Below, piece by piece: positions 11,723-24,187 of a stretch of DNA of 64,000 nucleotides. Below the pieces are notes generated by a model. The model was not told where the DNA came from and ran no database searches. It saw nothing but the letters and a program-made list of their open reading frames with translations. Source of the DNA: Aspidapion aeneum (taxonomy: Eukaryota; Arthropoda; Insecta; Coleoptera; Brentidae); contig OY755044.1 in NCBI GenBank assembly GCA_963576565.1, forward strand, positions 56,194,608 through 56,258,607. The letters are read 5' to 3'. The position numbers and the translations under genes are program-made. The stretch's first letter is position 1. Each line of letters begins with the position of its first letter.

Positions 11723-11984
11723 TGGCTAATCGGGTAAAAAATGGTTTATGCTTCTCTCATATTTTTTCGTGGGTAGCTCGAAAGCTTCTCCTCACGGGGG
11801 TCCAAGATCTAATGGACACCTAATAAGTGTTGACAGTTAACCGTTTCATTCTTAGAATACTGCTTGGTCAATGTGACACCCTTGCGATGTTAGTAAGTAA
11901 TCCTAGGTCTATAGTAAGAGAACTTCAGCAAGAAGCGAAATCAACCGAAATACGAGAGAAACTAGAGCAAGAGCAATAAGTAAT
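11723..11984. repeat. Dispersed repeat R2, copy 1
   Basis: Matches 15357-15642 over its length: gtggctaatcgggtaaaaa at the start, cgtgggtagctcgaaagctt, gtccaagatctaatgg, ggtcaatgtgacaccctt and gagcaagagca near the end. No coding frame. Family unknown. Confidence 0.7.
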
Positions 11985-12009
11985 TTTAACATTTATTTTT
12001 TGTTACCCT

Positions 12010-14345
12010 TCAAATCAAATCAAAAATGGCTTTATTATAAATATCTTATATAAATATACAAATAACGGATAAAGGTGGCGACATTCGTATTTGATACGCT
12101 CTTCCCTGTGACCACCAAAAGGAGAAGCAAAAAATATATTCTACACATAAAACAAAAGCTTAAAAATATTACATATTAATTACATTCTAACTAAGCAGAT
12201 CTGCACTGAAAATACAGCAAATCACCAAGCACACACACAAAATACCATATGCACAAAAAAAAATAAAAAACGCACAGGTCGCGGTACAAACTATTGAGTA
12301 TCAGACTTAATTTCCTTCTTGAACTGAAAAATGCTATCTAAAGATTGTAAGTTGTGGGGGATTTTGTTGCAACACTTCACAGCATTGTAACTAAACGATT
12401 TTTAAAATAAAGCTGTTTGATGATGAGGGACACGAAAAAGTTTGCCATAACGAGTATTGTGCCAATGTTCAGACCCACTTTCGGTCAGCTTAGAACTTGG
12501 ATAGGAGAGGATTTTGTGTTTGTCAAGTTTAAAGACGAAGCAGCTCATCGCCACCTGATACCTTTGAGCCAGTTTCAACCAACCAGAGCTTGCAAAGCAC
12601 TCAGTCACATGATCATAGTTCCTTAGTCCAAAACAATAGCGAATACAAGAGTTTTGCAATTTTTGAAGGCTTTTTTTGTCACGGTTAATAATGGCTGGCC
12701 AATAGACTACACTACAGTACGAGACAAAAGAGAGCATTAGACGTCGCAAAGTTTCAGTTTAACACCTTTACTAAGAATATTTTTATGTAAATAAAGGGCT
12801 TTAAGTCTGTAATAGGATTTTTGTAAAAGTATATTTACATGTTTATTAAACCGCAGATCTGAATCTAAAAATAAACCCAAGTTTTTACAAAAATCTGACG
12901 GTATTATTGTTACACCATTAAGTTTGATATTGAAGCTGGTATGGTTGGTTATTGCTTCCTTTTTGCTACCAAACACAACAAGTTCGGTTTTGGATGCATT
13001 AAGTTTTAGTCCGTGAGCCTCTGAAATAGTTTGAATTACATCCAAATCACTATTGATATATTCTACAGCCAGTTCAAGGTCGTGTAGCGCAAAGGAAAAA
13101 TGCATTTGAAAATCGTCTGCATACTGATGACTTTTGGAGTGATTTAAAAATTTTGCAAAATCTGCTGTATAAACAGAAAAAAGCAGCGGACCGAGTATAC
13201 TCCCTTGCGGTACACCCTTATTGGTCTTGGTTGTATCTGATGTTTCACCATTCCATATTAACTTTTGAGATCGGTTTGTTAAAAAACTACTAAACAAGTT
13301 TAACGCCAAGTTGTCCAGACCGAAATATCGCAGCTTTGTGCATAAAATATTGTGATCAAGATTATCAAAAGCTTTACTATAGTCCAACTAAAGAAGGCAA
13401 GTATTAAGTTTGTTATCGCTGGCTGTAAAAATATCATGGCTGTAAAAATATCATCGGTTACTTTGAGGAGGGCTGATGTAGTACTACGTCCCTCTCTAAA
13501 ACCTGATTGAGTATCAGGAATAATTCGTTGTTGAAAAAAATAAGCTTTTACCTGATTAAAAATAATTCTTTTGGCTACTTTCGCTAACGTAGGAAGAATG
13601 TTAATGGGTCGAAAATTTGAAAATTCGGCGGGACAAGATATTTTGGGAATCAGAATAACATTAGCACTCTTCCACTTGTCAGGGAAAGAACCACTAGTGA
13701 GGGACTTGTTAACGATATATTTTATATGTTTATTTAATTTAATATATGTTATGTGTTTATTTAATTCCGGAGTCGCAAAATATTTACATTAATTTCATCA
13801 GTTCCTTTCGCATTTGCTTTAATTGATCGTAAAGCTTTAGAAACTTCCTCCTCAGACACTTCGGTAAATGGAGAAAGCTGATCCACACCTTCCATAAAGC
13901 GAGTTTCATACTGTTCTGAAATAAAATCACTTTGAGAGAGATTTTCGAGATTTTCACCTACAAAGAAATTATTAAAATCATTTAAGTCACGAAAATCCGT
14001 TAAACTTTGAGGAATTTTAGTGATGTTTAGCCATCGTAAATATTTCCAAAATTATTTAGAGTAATTTTTAAATTTGAATTGAAAAAAAATGCTTTTTTTT
14101 TCTAGATCGAATTGCTTTGTATCTGACGTGTGCTTTGTCTCTAAGTCTTATAATCAATCTAAGATTTTAATTAAGCCATGCAGCAGGTGGTTTTTTTAAT
14201 CGAACCGTTTTGTATGGAGCGTGAATATTTATAAGTCTGAGAAGGTTAGAGTTAAAAAATTCCACCATATTGTTAACACTGTTCATCGAAAAAATATGAT
14301 CCCAGTTGACTCCGTGGAAGTCAGCTAGGAATTGAGTGAGGTCTT
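12010..14345 (-). pseudogene. Non-LTR retrotransposon (CR1/Jockey group), 5'-truncated and decayed
   Basis: Minus-strand order: end of the endonuclease-to-RT linker (LTQFLADFHGVNWDHIF... HAPYKTVRLKKPPAAWLN, with a stop after it), then RT motifs KANAKGTDEIN, WKSANVILIPK, FRPINILPTLAK, DTQSGFREGRSTT, LDYSKAFDNLDH (first Asp), NKGVPQGSILGPLLF and HQYADDFQ (second Asp pair), then the C-terminal region with CSVVYWP. The longest open pieces are 12737-13387 and 12402-12749, joined by a frameshift; an 18-bp tandem duplication at 13422-13457 and a small duplication near 13720-13760 also break it. The 3' end shows repeats of TTTGA on the minus strand (12006-12020), like the short 3' repeats of CR1-type LINEs. 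The endonuclease is mostly missing. Confidence 0.85.
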
Positions 14346-15328
14346 AAATGTGTTGGTTGTTTTTTAAAAGGTTATAGGTTTATTCAATATTATCCAGATC
14401 GCTAATGGGATTTCGAAAAAAATATTTTTGTACAAAAAGAACCCTATAAGAAATAAAATTAATATAAAAAAAAATCGATTAATGCCTGGAAATAGGATCC
14501 AAGTAGGTATAAGTAAATTGGAATTATTATTCCTATTATTAAATATTTAGAAAAACTTATGTGTTCATAGTTTTCAGCGAGAGACATGGCAGAAGAATAG
14601 ATTATCCTTCCTCCGTGCACTAACGTTGAGGTTTCTTAGGCGTCAATTTTTACATTAAGAGACGTTACTGCTGGCATCCTATAATCCATTTATTTATAAG
14701 TGAGAAACGATACATAACTAAAATGTTATTTCATTCAATTTTCCTTCAAAGGACTGAATGTAGGGAAAGCCTTTTGTTTTGCAATTTTAGTGAATAAGAA
14801 TTTTAGAAAAATGATGCTCCTACCTATTAAAAACTAAAACAACTGTTTCAAGCCAGGCGCGTTAGCTGCCCACTATATAACCAGACGAAATTATGGGTCG
14901 ATTTTAATAGACTAGGTCAGTGTGATTAGAATAAACAGAATTTTTGCGAGTCTTTATTTTTTTTGTCTAATACAAGGGATTGTGTTAAGAATATTCTTTT
15001 AATCCTTTTAATAACCAAAAATTTAAGTAGCGCACTCGTCGAAAAGCTATCTATTTCCCTCCATGTCTCTGTTTTTTCAGCCCTTTAAAAACTGGCCTTA
15101 GGTTTCATTTATTTGTTCTTAATCCCTATCACATCTTAGTTTAGTTTCAGACACTATTTTTGGAAAAAATTTAATAAAAATTTAATAAATAAAAAATGTT
15201 TTTTACATTTTGTTTGTACGCTTTTCCTTCTTTAGAATGTCTATAGTAGGAGAGGCAGTGAACTTATTTTGGAACTTATTTTCTTAGTTGGTGTATATGA
15301 ATAAGTAACAACGTAGACTTTAGTACCC
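14346..15328. other. Unassigned AT-rich DNA
   Basis: No gene, RNA or repeat border recognised. Confidence 0.45.
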
Positions 15329-15891
15329 ATGAATTTAAAAATCAAACAAGTTTCCATGGCTAATCGGGTAAAAAGAAGTTTTGTTTCTCTCATATTTTTC
15401 CGTGGGTAGCTCGAAAGCTTATACTCACTGGTGTCCAAGATCTAATGGTAACCTAATAAGTATTGACAGTTAACTGTTTCGTCGTTATGGGACTCCTCAG
15501 AACAATGATTGGTCAATGTGACACCCTTGGGAAGTTAATCAGACCGTTTTATCTCTCATCCTTTATCTATAGTGAGAAAACTTCCGCAAGAAGCGCCACC
15601 TACCAAGATACGAGAGACTAGAGCAAGAGCAGGCGAGTAATTAACTGCTGTATTTACCGATCGATGAAAAGATCAATTAAAAGGAATCCATGCGTAACCT
15701 CGACAGCACTTTTGTGTGTTCAGGTCAGATTAACGCTGATTAGCGTTTTTACCCACCTTCAAGACGTGAGCTTCAATCAGCGGAATTTAAAAATTAAACA
15801 AGTTTTTGTGGCTAATCTGTTAAAATGAAGTTTTTTTCTCTCATATTTTTCCGTGGGTTGCTCGAAAGATTATCCTCACGGGGTTTAAAAT
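15329..15891. repeat. Dispersed repeat R2, copies 2 and 3 in tandem
   Basis: Copy 2 (15329-about 15642) and a shorter copy 3 (15783-15891) lie head to tail with a 454-bp offset. Both start with gaatttaaaaat(c/t)aaacaa and continue with ggctaatc(g/t)g, tctctcatatttttccgtgg and gctcgaaag. Copy 3 ends after tcctcacgggg. Copy 1 lies at 11723-11984. Confidence 0.7.
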
Positions 15892-16472
15892 AAGTGCCAA
15901 GGAATGAGGCTGTATATCTAGCGAATTTCAAGGATTTGGAAGAAAAATGTATTCTAGGTGTTTTATTGAATAAGTATCAAAATATTCTGCCCGTCCCGAT
16001 TGTTTTTGAGGTTTCCGTTTTTTCACCTTATTTGACTAGACTAAAATGGTAGCATAATTTTCCCAAATATTTATTTTCGCCCGACTGAGCAAACAAGGGC
16101 CGCTTTTTTGCCCTTTGCATGAATTGAACAACAACCCCCATTAAAAAGCTTTAGCTATATTAGGAGGGTTGCCGTAAGCTTTTTCCTCATCGCACACACA
16201 AAATGTCAAATGCACTTGTTAGCTATTTTCAGGCAGTTGAGGACTCAGTTAAAGTAGCTTGTACGCTAAGTACCTACGCGGAATTTCAGAGAATTTCAAA
16301 TTTTAGTTTAAATTATAACCCAGTCATATTAGGAATTCACTGCTGGCTTTTTGTATAATTATTCCTTAGCATCTGGGACACATCCCCCCATATTCTCCGC
16401 CAAACGCCTCCTTGAAAACTAATAACTTTTTTTTAAAAGTCAAGAGTAAAAAAATACGCAATATTATTTTTT
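15892..16472. other. Unassigned DNA
   Basis: No gene or RNA recognised between the R2 copies and the SINE tail. Confidence 0.45.
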
Positions 16473-16863
16473 TTTCCTTTTTTTCATTTGATAACCGTGA
16501 CTCTTGGGCCGACACTAAGGCCGCCATTGCACGCCTAATTGCACGGGTCATCGGCCACCTTTGGAATCCCAGACCGGGTATTTTTTTTTTATCCGGTCCT
16601 TTTGTCCCTTAGAATGGCCTACCGACTGAAGGAGTGTGTAACAAAGTCCGCCTTCACGAGATATCCGACCTCATCCGGCCTGGTTACCGGCGTGAATGAA
16701 GGGGTAGGACAAAATTACATTTTAGACTCCCCAGGAATCCTATAAATCTCTGCCGCACCCGACCTCGGCAACCGACGGGGATCGAACCCGCCACTGTAGC
16801 AAGCGAGATTCCTTAACTCACTTGAGTCCAATGCGCGAACGCACTGAGCCACCACGGCTACGC
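16473..16863 (-). mobile_element. tRNA-derived SINE
   Basis: On the minus strand the segment starts GCGTAGCCGTGGTGGCTCAG and contains an A-box-like TGGCTCAGTGC (16841-16851) and a B box GGTTCGATCCC (16778-16788), the internal RNA polymerase III promoter of tRNA genes. A longer non-tRNA body follows, ending near 16473 in an A-rich tail. The A-to-B distance (about 53 nt) is longer than in a standard tRNA, so this is a SINE head, not a gene. It has no coding capacity and would depend on a LINE for movement. Confidence 0.8.
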
Positions 16864-17029
16864 AAAATTATTTGATTTATGCTATTTAATTAGGAAAAAA
16901 GCCTAACCTAACATTTAAAAAAATATATTTAAAAAAAATGTTTCTTTTTTATTTAATTTTTTTACTACTCTGTTTTAAAATCTTAATACTATATAATATT
17001 AATCTTGATCCCTACTGGTATCAGACATC

Positions 17030-17343
17030 AGACACCATTTACTAAAATTTAGTTTTTGTTTTTTTTTAAGTTAAACAAATTGAAGTAAAGGTTGGGAAAG
17101 TAGTAAATTCTAGCCGGACCACCAATGAGATTTTGAAAATTTAATTTTTATACAAGTAGGAACTGTACAACACAAAAACGCGTAAAGACGACACCATTTA
17201 CTAAAATTTAGTTTTTGTTTTTTTAAAGTTAAACAAATTGAAGTAAAGGTTGGGACAGTAGTAAATACTAGCCGGACCACCAGTGAGATTTTGAAAATTT
17301 AATTTTTATACAAGTAGGAACTGTACAACACAAAAACGCGTAA
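17030..17343. repeat. Tandem duplication of a 155-bp unit
   Basis: gacaccatttactaaaattt... at 17030 and again at 17189. Both units run through agccggaccacca and tttttatacaagtagg and end in caaaaacgcgtaa. The units differ only at a few bases and in T-run length. No motif suggests a function. Confidence 0.85.
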
Positions 17344-18489
17344 TATTAAAAATATTTAACTTAAAATACGTACAAATGCTCACACTTATTTTATTTCAAA
17401 TTCGAGCTAAACAGATTTTAAAGAAGTTTTTATAAAATTTTAGAACAAATAGTATTTGACTAAACTTAAATGTGACAAAGGAGTTTAGATAAAATAAATG
17501 GAACATAAGAGCAATGATCTCCATCATAAAGGGTGTTTTATTAAGGGTTGAAAATAATGAACAGCGGTAATTACATACAATTTACTTGCATACAACTTTT
17601 TAATAAATACTCGGATTAAGGGCTGTTAAGAACCAGGATAAATTATTTTTTTGTAGATTTCTTGAAAACTAAAGCTTTTAGTATACATGTATTTTTGGGG
17701 AAAAAACATGATACAACAACTAGTTGGTAAAACTTTAACTACTCCTGTTTATAATTTTAAACTCTTAAAAAACTACCCTTAGGTTACAGTTATTTTGTTT
17801 AAACCCCTTTGTCCCATTAAAGTTTAGTGAAGTATTATTTTTGCTATCAAGAGCAGTTTGGCTGAAATTTCAAATATAATAAAAGTGTGCACATTTGCGC
17901 ATATTTTAAGGCTGTTTATACCCAGAAGTTGAACTTTTATATGTACCTTTTTTTTCTCATACAGTTCTTAAGTGTACAAAAATATTTTTTTCCATGTGCC
18001 AGCCTTACTTAAAGTTGTAAACTTTTGAGAAACAAAAACGAGATTTAAGTACATGATGTTTTGTACAAGTGGGGATCAGGCTTATTGTTATAAAGTATTA
18101 AAATTTGAAAACAAGTTAAGAGAGTTTCCTCTCTTATAAATAAAATATAAATAAAAATACATTTTGTCAAAATGTTAGGTTAGGTTTTTTATTAATTTTT
18201 CGTTATATATTATGATTTTGCGTATTTTTCACTCTTCATTTTTTTTAAGTTGTTAGTTTTCGAGAAAATCGCAAAGTACTGATTTTTAGGACCTTAAGCG
18301 GAGAATATGTGTCTCTCTCAGATACTAAGGAGTAAATATACAAATTTTTTTTTTTAAGTTTCAGGATTTTATAATATGACTGGGCTATTATATTTATGTT
18401 GTAAAAGAGTACCATTTACTGTTCCTTCAAAAACTGATTTTTTTATAAAAAAAATTTTGATTTAATTAGTTTTGTAAAGTTGATACACT
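17344..18489. other. Unassigned AT-rich DNA
   Basis: No gene, RNA or element border recognised before the LINE 3' end at about 18490. Confidence 0.45.
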
Positions 18490-20162
18490 GGACTTTTACA
18501 CTACTACTACTATGTCGGTTTAGAACGTTTTGCTACGTTGTCCGACGCCTATTCTCCACCTCCTTCGATTCTGACAGTCATCTTCCGTCAGGTTTTTTTG
18601 ACTCATTGATTTTTGGATTGACTGTTGCCATTCCAGTTTAGGACGCCCTCTTTTTCTGCGCCCTATTAGTTGCCATTCTAGGACCTGCTTTGATAATCTT
18701 TCGTCGCTCATCCGTAGTACATGGCCGTACCATATCAGTTGCCTTTTAGTGATGTCATCCGTTATGCTTCCCTCGATTCCCATTCTTTCTTTTATGATCT
18801 CATTTCTTATATGATCTGTTCTAGATATTCTCATTGATCTTCTTATTGCATCCATTTCGACACTTTCCATTCTTGCTTTGTATTTTTTTGTTACGCGACA
18901 AGTGTCTTTTCACCATTGTTTCATATATGTTAAATTTTACGTTCTTTTTTATCTCTCTGCTCCATAAAATACTGTTAAGACCACCAATAAACTTTTTTGC
19001 TTTTACTATTCTTTTTTCCAGTCCTTTACAGTCTGTTCCCGTCTTATCAAATGTGACACCCAAGTATACATACTCATTACATGGCGATATTGTTTGTCCA
19101 TTTTCTAGTTCTAGTTCACTTGATTCGTTTCCAATATATAAGTACTGTGTCTTGTCCACGTTCACTGTTAACCCCACAAATTTGGTATTCTTCCGTTAAC
19201 TTTCTCATCATATACCATGTCTTCTTTATCATTAGCTACAATTACTTGGTCGTCAGCAAACTGTAGTGTGAATATGGTAAATCAGTCGTTAAGTTGTATT
19301 CCCATGCCGTGTACTTTGCGTTTCCAATTTTTTAGAGCTACTGCGATATATATTTTGAAAAGAGTTGGAGAGATACAACATCCCTGTCTTAAGCCTTTCG
19401 TTACCAGGAATTCTTTTGAAAGTCGATTTCCAATTTTAATTTTAGATTTTGACCCTTTGTATAGTTCTTTTATCGCTTTTATGTATGTATGATTGATATT
19501 AGTCTGCTCTAACACTGTACCTAATTTTTCTACTGGAACGGTATCATATGCTTTTTGTAGGTCCACAAAGGTAACATGAGTCTCTATATTTCTGGCGCTC
19601 CTTTTCTCAATTACTTGTTTAAGACAAAAAACATTATCACTACAAGATCTGCCTGCACGAAACCAACTTTGCTCTTCTTCTTCTTGTTCATGCATATCAT
19701 TCTCTATTAGATCTCTAAGAATCCTACCGTACAATCTACTTAGAGTATTGGTTACTCAAATTCCTCTGTAATTGTTGCAATCCAGCTTGTTTCCTTTTTT
19801 ATGTCTTGAGGATATGCATGCAATTTTCCAATCATCAGGTACTGGATGTCCGTTTATGCATTGATTGATAATATATGTGAGATTTTCGAGTAGTTTCTCT
19901 GATCCATATTTGAGCATTTCAGCATATATTCCCCCAGCTCCGCTAGCTTTTCCGGATTTAAGCTTTTTAATACTATTCCTTATCATTTCTTTTTCGATGA
20001 TTACTTCCTCTCCATGTACTTTTATGTCTCTCCTCGGAGAGGCTGCCAGATATTCGGGTCTCCTCTCCTGCAGCAGTCTCTTATAGTGTTCTGTCCATTG
20101 TTCTGGTTTGATGATCTGGATGATTACTTTTTCTTTTGTTGGGTTTTTTACTGTAGAAATGA
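18490..20162 (-). pseudogene. RTE-type LINE, reverse transcriptase and C-terminal part (piece 4 of 4)
   Basis: Minus-strand order: KLKSGKASGAGGIYAEMLKYG, NYRGI, QSWFRAGRSCSDNVFCLKQV, VDLQKAYDTVP (first Asp), GLRQGCCISPTLFKIYI, FADDQVIVA (second Asp pair, about 19255), then LIWYGHVLRM and GRRKRGRP near the C-terminus. It is split by frameshifts near 18840, 19200 and 19745. The 3' end at about 18490-18510 carries TAG triplets on the minus strand, like RTE 3' tails. It is the same family as the element at 52.1-55.5 kb and keeps the RQG of RT motif B that the other copy has lost. The upstream pieces are at 20383-20883, 42945-43154 and 49109-49420. Confidence 0.85.
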
Positions 20163-20382
20163 ATTTCCCTAGCTACGCCAATGGATCTAACGGAGTTAAT
20201 TCGATTCGAGCCGACGGAGATCTTTGTTTAAAAACTAAGGGATGCAGATTAAATAACACCTGTAGGGGGTTAAAAGATGTATTATAAATACTAAGAACCG
20301 CGCACTTGCCGCTACTCGAGCGTGATAGGGACCTCCTTGCGAGTGCGCATACCCGTAAAAAAAAAAAAAAAAAAAAAAAAAA
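20163..20382 (+). mobile_element. Poly(A)-ended chimeric insertion: hAT end + LTR piece + hairpin + A26
   Basis: Interrupts the LINE frame between GGRQSSE and FISTVKN. Bases 20167-20300 appear identical to 22857-22990, which is the junction between the right end of a hAT element and the LTR it sits in. Then come about 56 bp not seen elsewhere in the window, with gcgcacttgc (20300-20309) pairing to gcgagtgcgc (20339-20348), and a run of 26 A at 20357-20382. A poly(A) end suggests reverse transcription of an RNA by LINE machinery, possibly with template switching. No convincing TSD was found. Confidence 0.6.
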
Positions 20383-20883
20383 CTTCAGAACTCTGCCTAC
20401 CTCCTACGTGTGTATTTATATCGTGGCATTTGCGCTCGAACATTTCATTCTTTTCTGTGCGTATCAAATTTCTTAGCTGTCTTTTGTTATGCCTGTAGAT
20501 TTTTAGGTCTCTTTGCTCTTTAGTACTGAGCCATTTCAAGTATGTGCGTTTTTTCTCCTTGACTGTTTCCTGTATTTCTTCCGTCCACAGCTTCTTTGCT
20601 TGCTTCCTTCAAGCTTTTTACTGTGTTTGTATATATCTCTTCAAATGAGTGATCTGTGTTTATTAATTTTTCATCTAATCGGTTCTGATACAATCTTTGA
20701 GTACTTTCGATTTCTAGACTTCTAAAGTTGTATTTTTGATTGTCTTCGATGCATTCTAGATTTTCATTTTCTCTAATACTCAGATCCACAGGTAACACCA
20801 CGAAGTGTACGCACGTCATACCACTTTAGTTCCGAGTGTTGTCCACCTATAGCATAATCAATGATTGATCTAAGATTTTAGTT
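20383..20883 (-). pseudogene. RTE-type LINE, end of endonuclease and linker (piece 3 of 4)
   Basis: Minus-strand frame: NLRSIIDYAIGGQHS, then WYDVRTLRGVTCGSE (the site where the endonuclease SDH motif is expected, here degraded and stopped), then the linker through KKWLSTKEQRDL-like sequence to KCHDINTHVGGRQSSE. It joins piece 4 across the poly(A) insertion and piece 2 across the 22-kb inverted-repeat element. Confidence 0.8.
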
Positions 20884-21715
20884 CAATGAATAGAGGCCAA
20901 AATAGGGGGGTTACCCTACAAAAGGTCCGGTAGTTCTGAATTTTGGATGTGTTGTTAAGCTCAGGAGGGTAGTTAAAAATCTGAGTTTTCGTTACCCCCA
21001 CCCCTGTGCTCCCTCCGCCATCTTGATAAAACCATAAAAAATTGGCACTTTTTTTAGTTTTTTTGTCTATAATTTCGTTCCAGTACACTACATCGCAAAA
21101 AGAGTTATATGAAATTTTTTAGAGGATATAATTATCTACAATTGGGTGGTATTATGGTTGTTCTGCGAGCAGTAGTAACGAAGCTAGGTAATTTCCAAAA
21201 ATGACTAAAATCACGTGCTTGGGAAAATTTTCATATTGTTTCTATTTTAGGCGGCATAAGCTCCGAAATACTTTGTTCTAGGGTAAAAGTTCTAAAAACA
21301 TATCTTGTAGAGAATTTTATCAGCTACAAAATCCATTCTTTAAATGTATTTTTAAATATTGTAATGAAGTGGGAGTAACTTTTAACTTAAAGTAAGTAAG
21401 TTAGAAAATAATAATTTTTTAAAATTTAGTGCTTTAAACGGCACGTTTTTTATTTATTTTTATTTATTTGTGTAAATTTAGTTACGTACAAAAAGGTTAG
21501 AGAGCTTAGGGGTCAAACACCTCCATAAACTAACCACCTCTTCAAAAACCTCTCGAGACCCCCCAAAATCTAACATATTGTCACGAATAGGGGGGCCTGG
21601 GGCTGGTTACGGGTATTGCCCGGTCGTTAATTACCAGCCACTACCTTACAACCCCAATACTATTCGTTATTAACAATTTGTTTAAATGATACCGCGCCGG
21701 TCGAATTGATCGAAC

Positions 21716-22873
21716 CATTGGCGTAGCTAGCCTTGCTTTTCAGGGGGGCCGTGGCCCCGGTTTTTAGAGTCGTGCAAAGTGTGCAATGAATAAAAAAAAA
21801 TACGCGCATTAAATGTTCTAATATTTTAATATAACAAATTTAATAATACATTTACCAACTTATTTATATGTATAAACAGGAAGTATGTAATTCAGCAATT
21901 CTACAAAGAAAGTTTTCTACGTCGCTGACTGAAAGCGTCTACCACACTGTCTAAGTCGACCTCAACATCTTTTTCTATGAATTACAATGACAAACCTGAG
22001 TGTCTCTCTTGAGTCATAGTTGTTCTAAGCCAATTAAAAACTCTTCTCATGGCAGAGAAAGACCTCTCGCAAGTTGCACTTGAAATTAGAAGAATACTCG
22101 CAACTTTAAAAAGTTGGTAGAGGTTTGCTGTTTCTGCTATATGTTGTTTGATAGAATCATGACCAACAGTTTGATTTAACCGAAAAATACAATTCTTTAA
22201 AACGGTCATTTCTGCTCTTAGAGCAGAAGTATTAATATTAAAAATTTCCCGGTATTGCTCGACGAATTTATTCCATTTAACGACGTGGGACAACTTAATA
22301 TGAAAATGGTTATGAAATTGTCACCAAAATCGGAAAATTTTCATAAGACACTAAACGCTAACCTCAAAAAAACTAAAAAGATGATTATATTTATTTTAGA
22401 AAAACAGTTTAAAAAGGTCTTTTATAACCTTACGACATCTACAACCCGATTTCGGAAACAGAGGGGCAAAGGTCGCTGTCTTTATTAAATGCGAAATTTA
22501 ACTTACACTTATTTTACAAGATGTCGCCAATATGTATGAAATATTCAATATGCATAATTATGTTTAAATTTAAAAAATATTTTCGGGAAATTGCATAAGT
22601 GCAGAAAAGTTACCGATAATTTAAAGAGAAAAAGCCTAATTCCGCAAGACAAGGGCTTTTTCCTGAAATGTAAACATTATCTGAATGATTTTAAATTTTA
22701 ATGCATCTATTTTATTTGAATATTTCCCGAATAATAATAGAAAAGTATGTATTTTCAGCGTCATGTTCTTTTACTAGTAGTCGGTAGGGGAGGCCTAAAA
22801 TATCTTAGGGGGGGCCTGAGGGACTTAAGGGGGGGGCAGGTCCCCCTGCCCCCCCCCCCTAGCTACGCCAATG
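21716..22873 (-). mobile_element. Truncated hAT transposon inside the 3' LTR
   Basis: The termini cattggcgtagctag (21716) and ctagctacgccaatg (22873) are inverted and of hAT type. The flanking 8 bp gatcgaac (21708-21715) and gatctaac (22874-22881) form a TSD with one change; the empty site gatctaac is present in the other LTR. At 1158 bp it is much shorter than autonomous hATs, so it is non-autonomous. Confidence 0.9.
21982..22293 (-). pseudogene. hAT transposase C-terminal dimerisation fragment
   Basis: 103 codons containing ASILLISSATCERSFSAM and NWLRTTMTQERHSGLSL, the conserved C-terminal hAT dimerisation region. The catalytic domain, zinc finger and most of the protein are missing. It lies within the truncated hAT in the left LTR, so it is a remnant that cannot act as a transposase. 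Confidence 0.9.
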
Positions 22874-23452
22874 GATCTAACGGAGTTAATTCGATTCGAG
22901 CCGACGGAGATCTTTGTTTAAAAACTAAGGGATGCAGATTAAATAACACCTGTAGGGGGTTAAAAGATGTATTATAAATACTAAGAACCGATAACTGATA
23001 CAACAAAGGTTGGTGAGTTGGCTATGGGGGCGACACCCAGACTTACCCGAAAAAAACAGGATTTGCGGCCGGCTGGTTATCTAGGAACCCCAGTTCACGC
23101 CCAAATTATCGTCAGTCGATTACGTCAATTGATGTGGCCGCCCGCACTCACTGGTCTTAACGTTCGTTATAGGGAAAAAAGCCGAAATTTTAGTTCCGCG
23201 AGGCGACGCCTCGCCCCGCGGTATTTAGTTCTCACGAGTCTCTGTCAGAAAAAAGCCCGGACATATGCATTGCCCGCCTATTTATAAACTATTTCTGCCA
23301 AATTGCAATAATAGTTATTGACGTCAATCGAATTATATCGACTTATAGGTTATCCCAAAAAGTTAATAAATATAATAATAATTATTATTAAGTTCCTTTT
23401 TAATTATTTGGGAAATATTGGTTTGACATTATGTTAAGCGCCCTTCGTGACA

Positions 23453-23465
23453 TCCCCCCCTTTAC
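23453..23465 (-). promoter_or_regulatory. Polypurine tract of the LTR element
   Basis: On the minus strand GTAAAGGGGGGGA directly abuts the TGTCACGAAGG start of the 3' LTR. Position and composition fit the plus-strand primer site and fix the element's polarity as minus. Confidence 0.8.
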
Positions 23466-23782
23466 TTAAAAATCGCCTCCGATTTTGCCTTCATCGTTGG
23501 CCGTGGGTGCTGCCTCCTTTTAGCCAGCAATACTTAAATACGAGAAAAAAAATTTGGTCACCTACTTAAAAATTTGAACCATTATTACCTTACTTTTTAC
23601 ATTTAATTTTTGACTTATAAATTTCTACAATTATTTTTTCTACCTCTCCCACATGTTGTTGTTTACACGTTAACTTAATTAAATGCCCTATACCTTAAGA
23701 TATTGTATACACTACCCCTCGCGTAAATTAAGTCACCCGGTTCTCGTATCTCAGTGAGATATTCGGGCTCTTCTTACTATTT

Positions 23783-24024
23783 GTCCCGTACTTGTCTTCT
23801 ATAACTTTGTTTTTTGTTTTTCTTCCACTCCGATTCGTTGAGTGAAGAAAAAAATATTCTATCCATTTCTCATCCCTCTTACTGTCTTAGTTTGGCACTT
23901 CTTATGGATGATATTCGTACGATTGTTGTGCTTTGTAGCATCTTTCATGTAATCTCTGTCCATGTCTATTCTGTCCCGTACTTGTCTTCTATAACTTTGT
24001 TTTCTTCCACTCAGATTCGTTGAG
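23783..24024. repeat. Internal tandem repeat of the LTR element, interrupted by the Jockey LINE
   Basis: Units beginning gtcccgtacttgtcttct start at 23783, 23973 and, after the LINE, 30481. The periods are about 190 bp and, with the LINE and its TSD removed, 183 bp. The second unit was the target of the LINE: its remainder resumes at 30338. No coding frame. Confidence 0.8.
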
Positions 24025-24187
24025 TCAGTATTCGTTCGATCGCAGTTCAGTACGGTTATATTGCATCGTACCTGCATGATAGTACTAACGAGGTCAAAGT
24101 CGAAGTTTGTTTTGTTTACAATAAAACTCGCGCGCGAAATACCTGTGTTAAAAATCTATATACAATGTGTATTATAAATAATATATC

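Larger units (their letters stand above)
21579..23452 (-). repeat. 3' LTR (left), split by a hAT element
   Basis: 708 bp after removing the hAT insertion and its duplicated 8 bp. It carries tatttata (23279-23286), a TATAAATA box on the element strand, and the palindrome tgacgtca (23319-23326), a CRE/ATF-type site, upstream of it in the element sense. gcgaggcg/cgcctcgc (about 23198-23215) makes a hairpin. It is about 97% alike to the other LTR over the part compared by eye. Confidence 0.85.
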
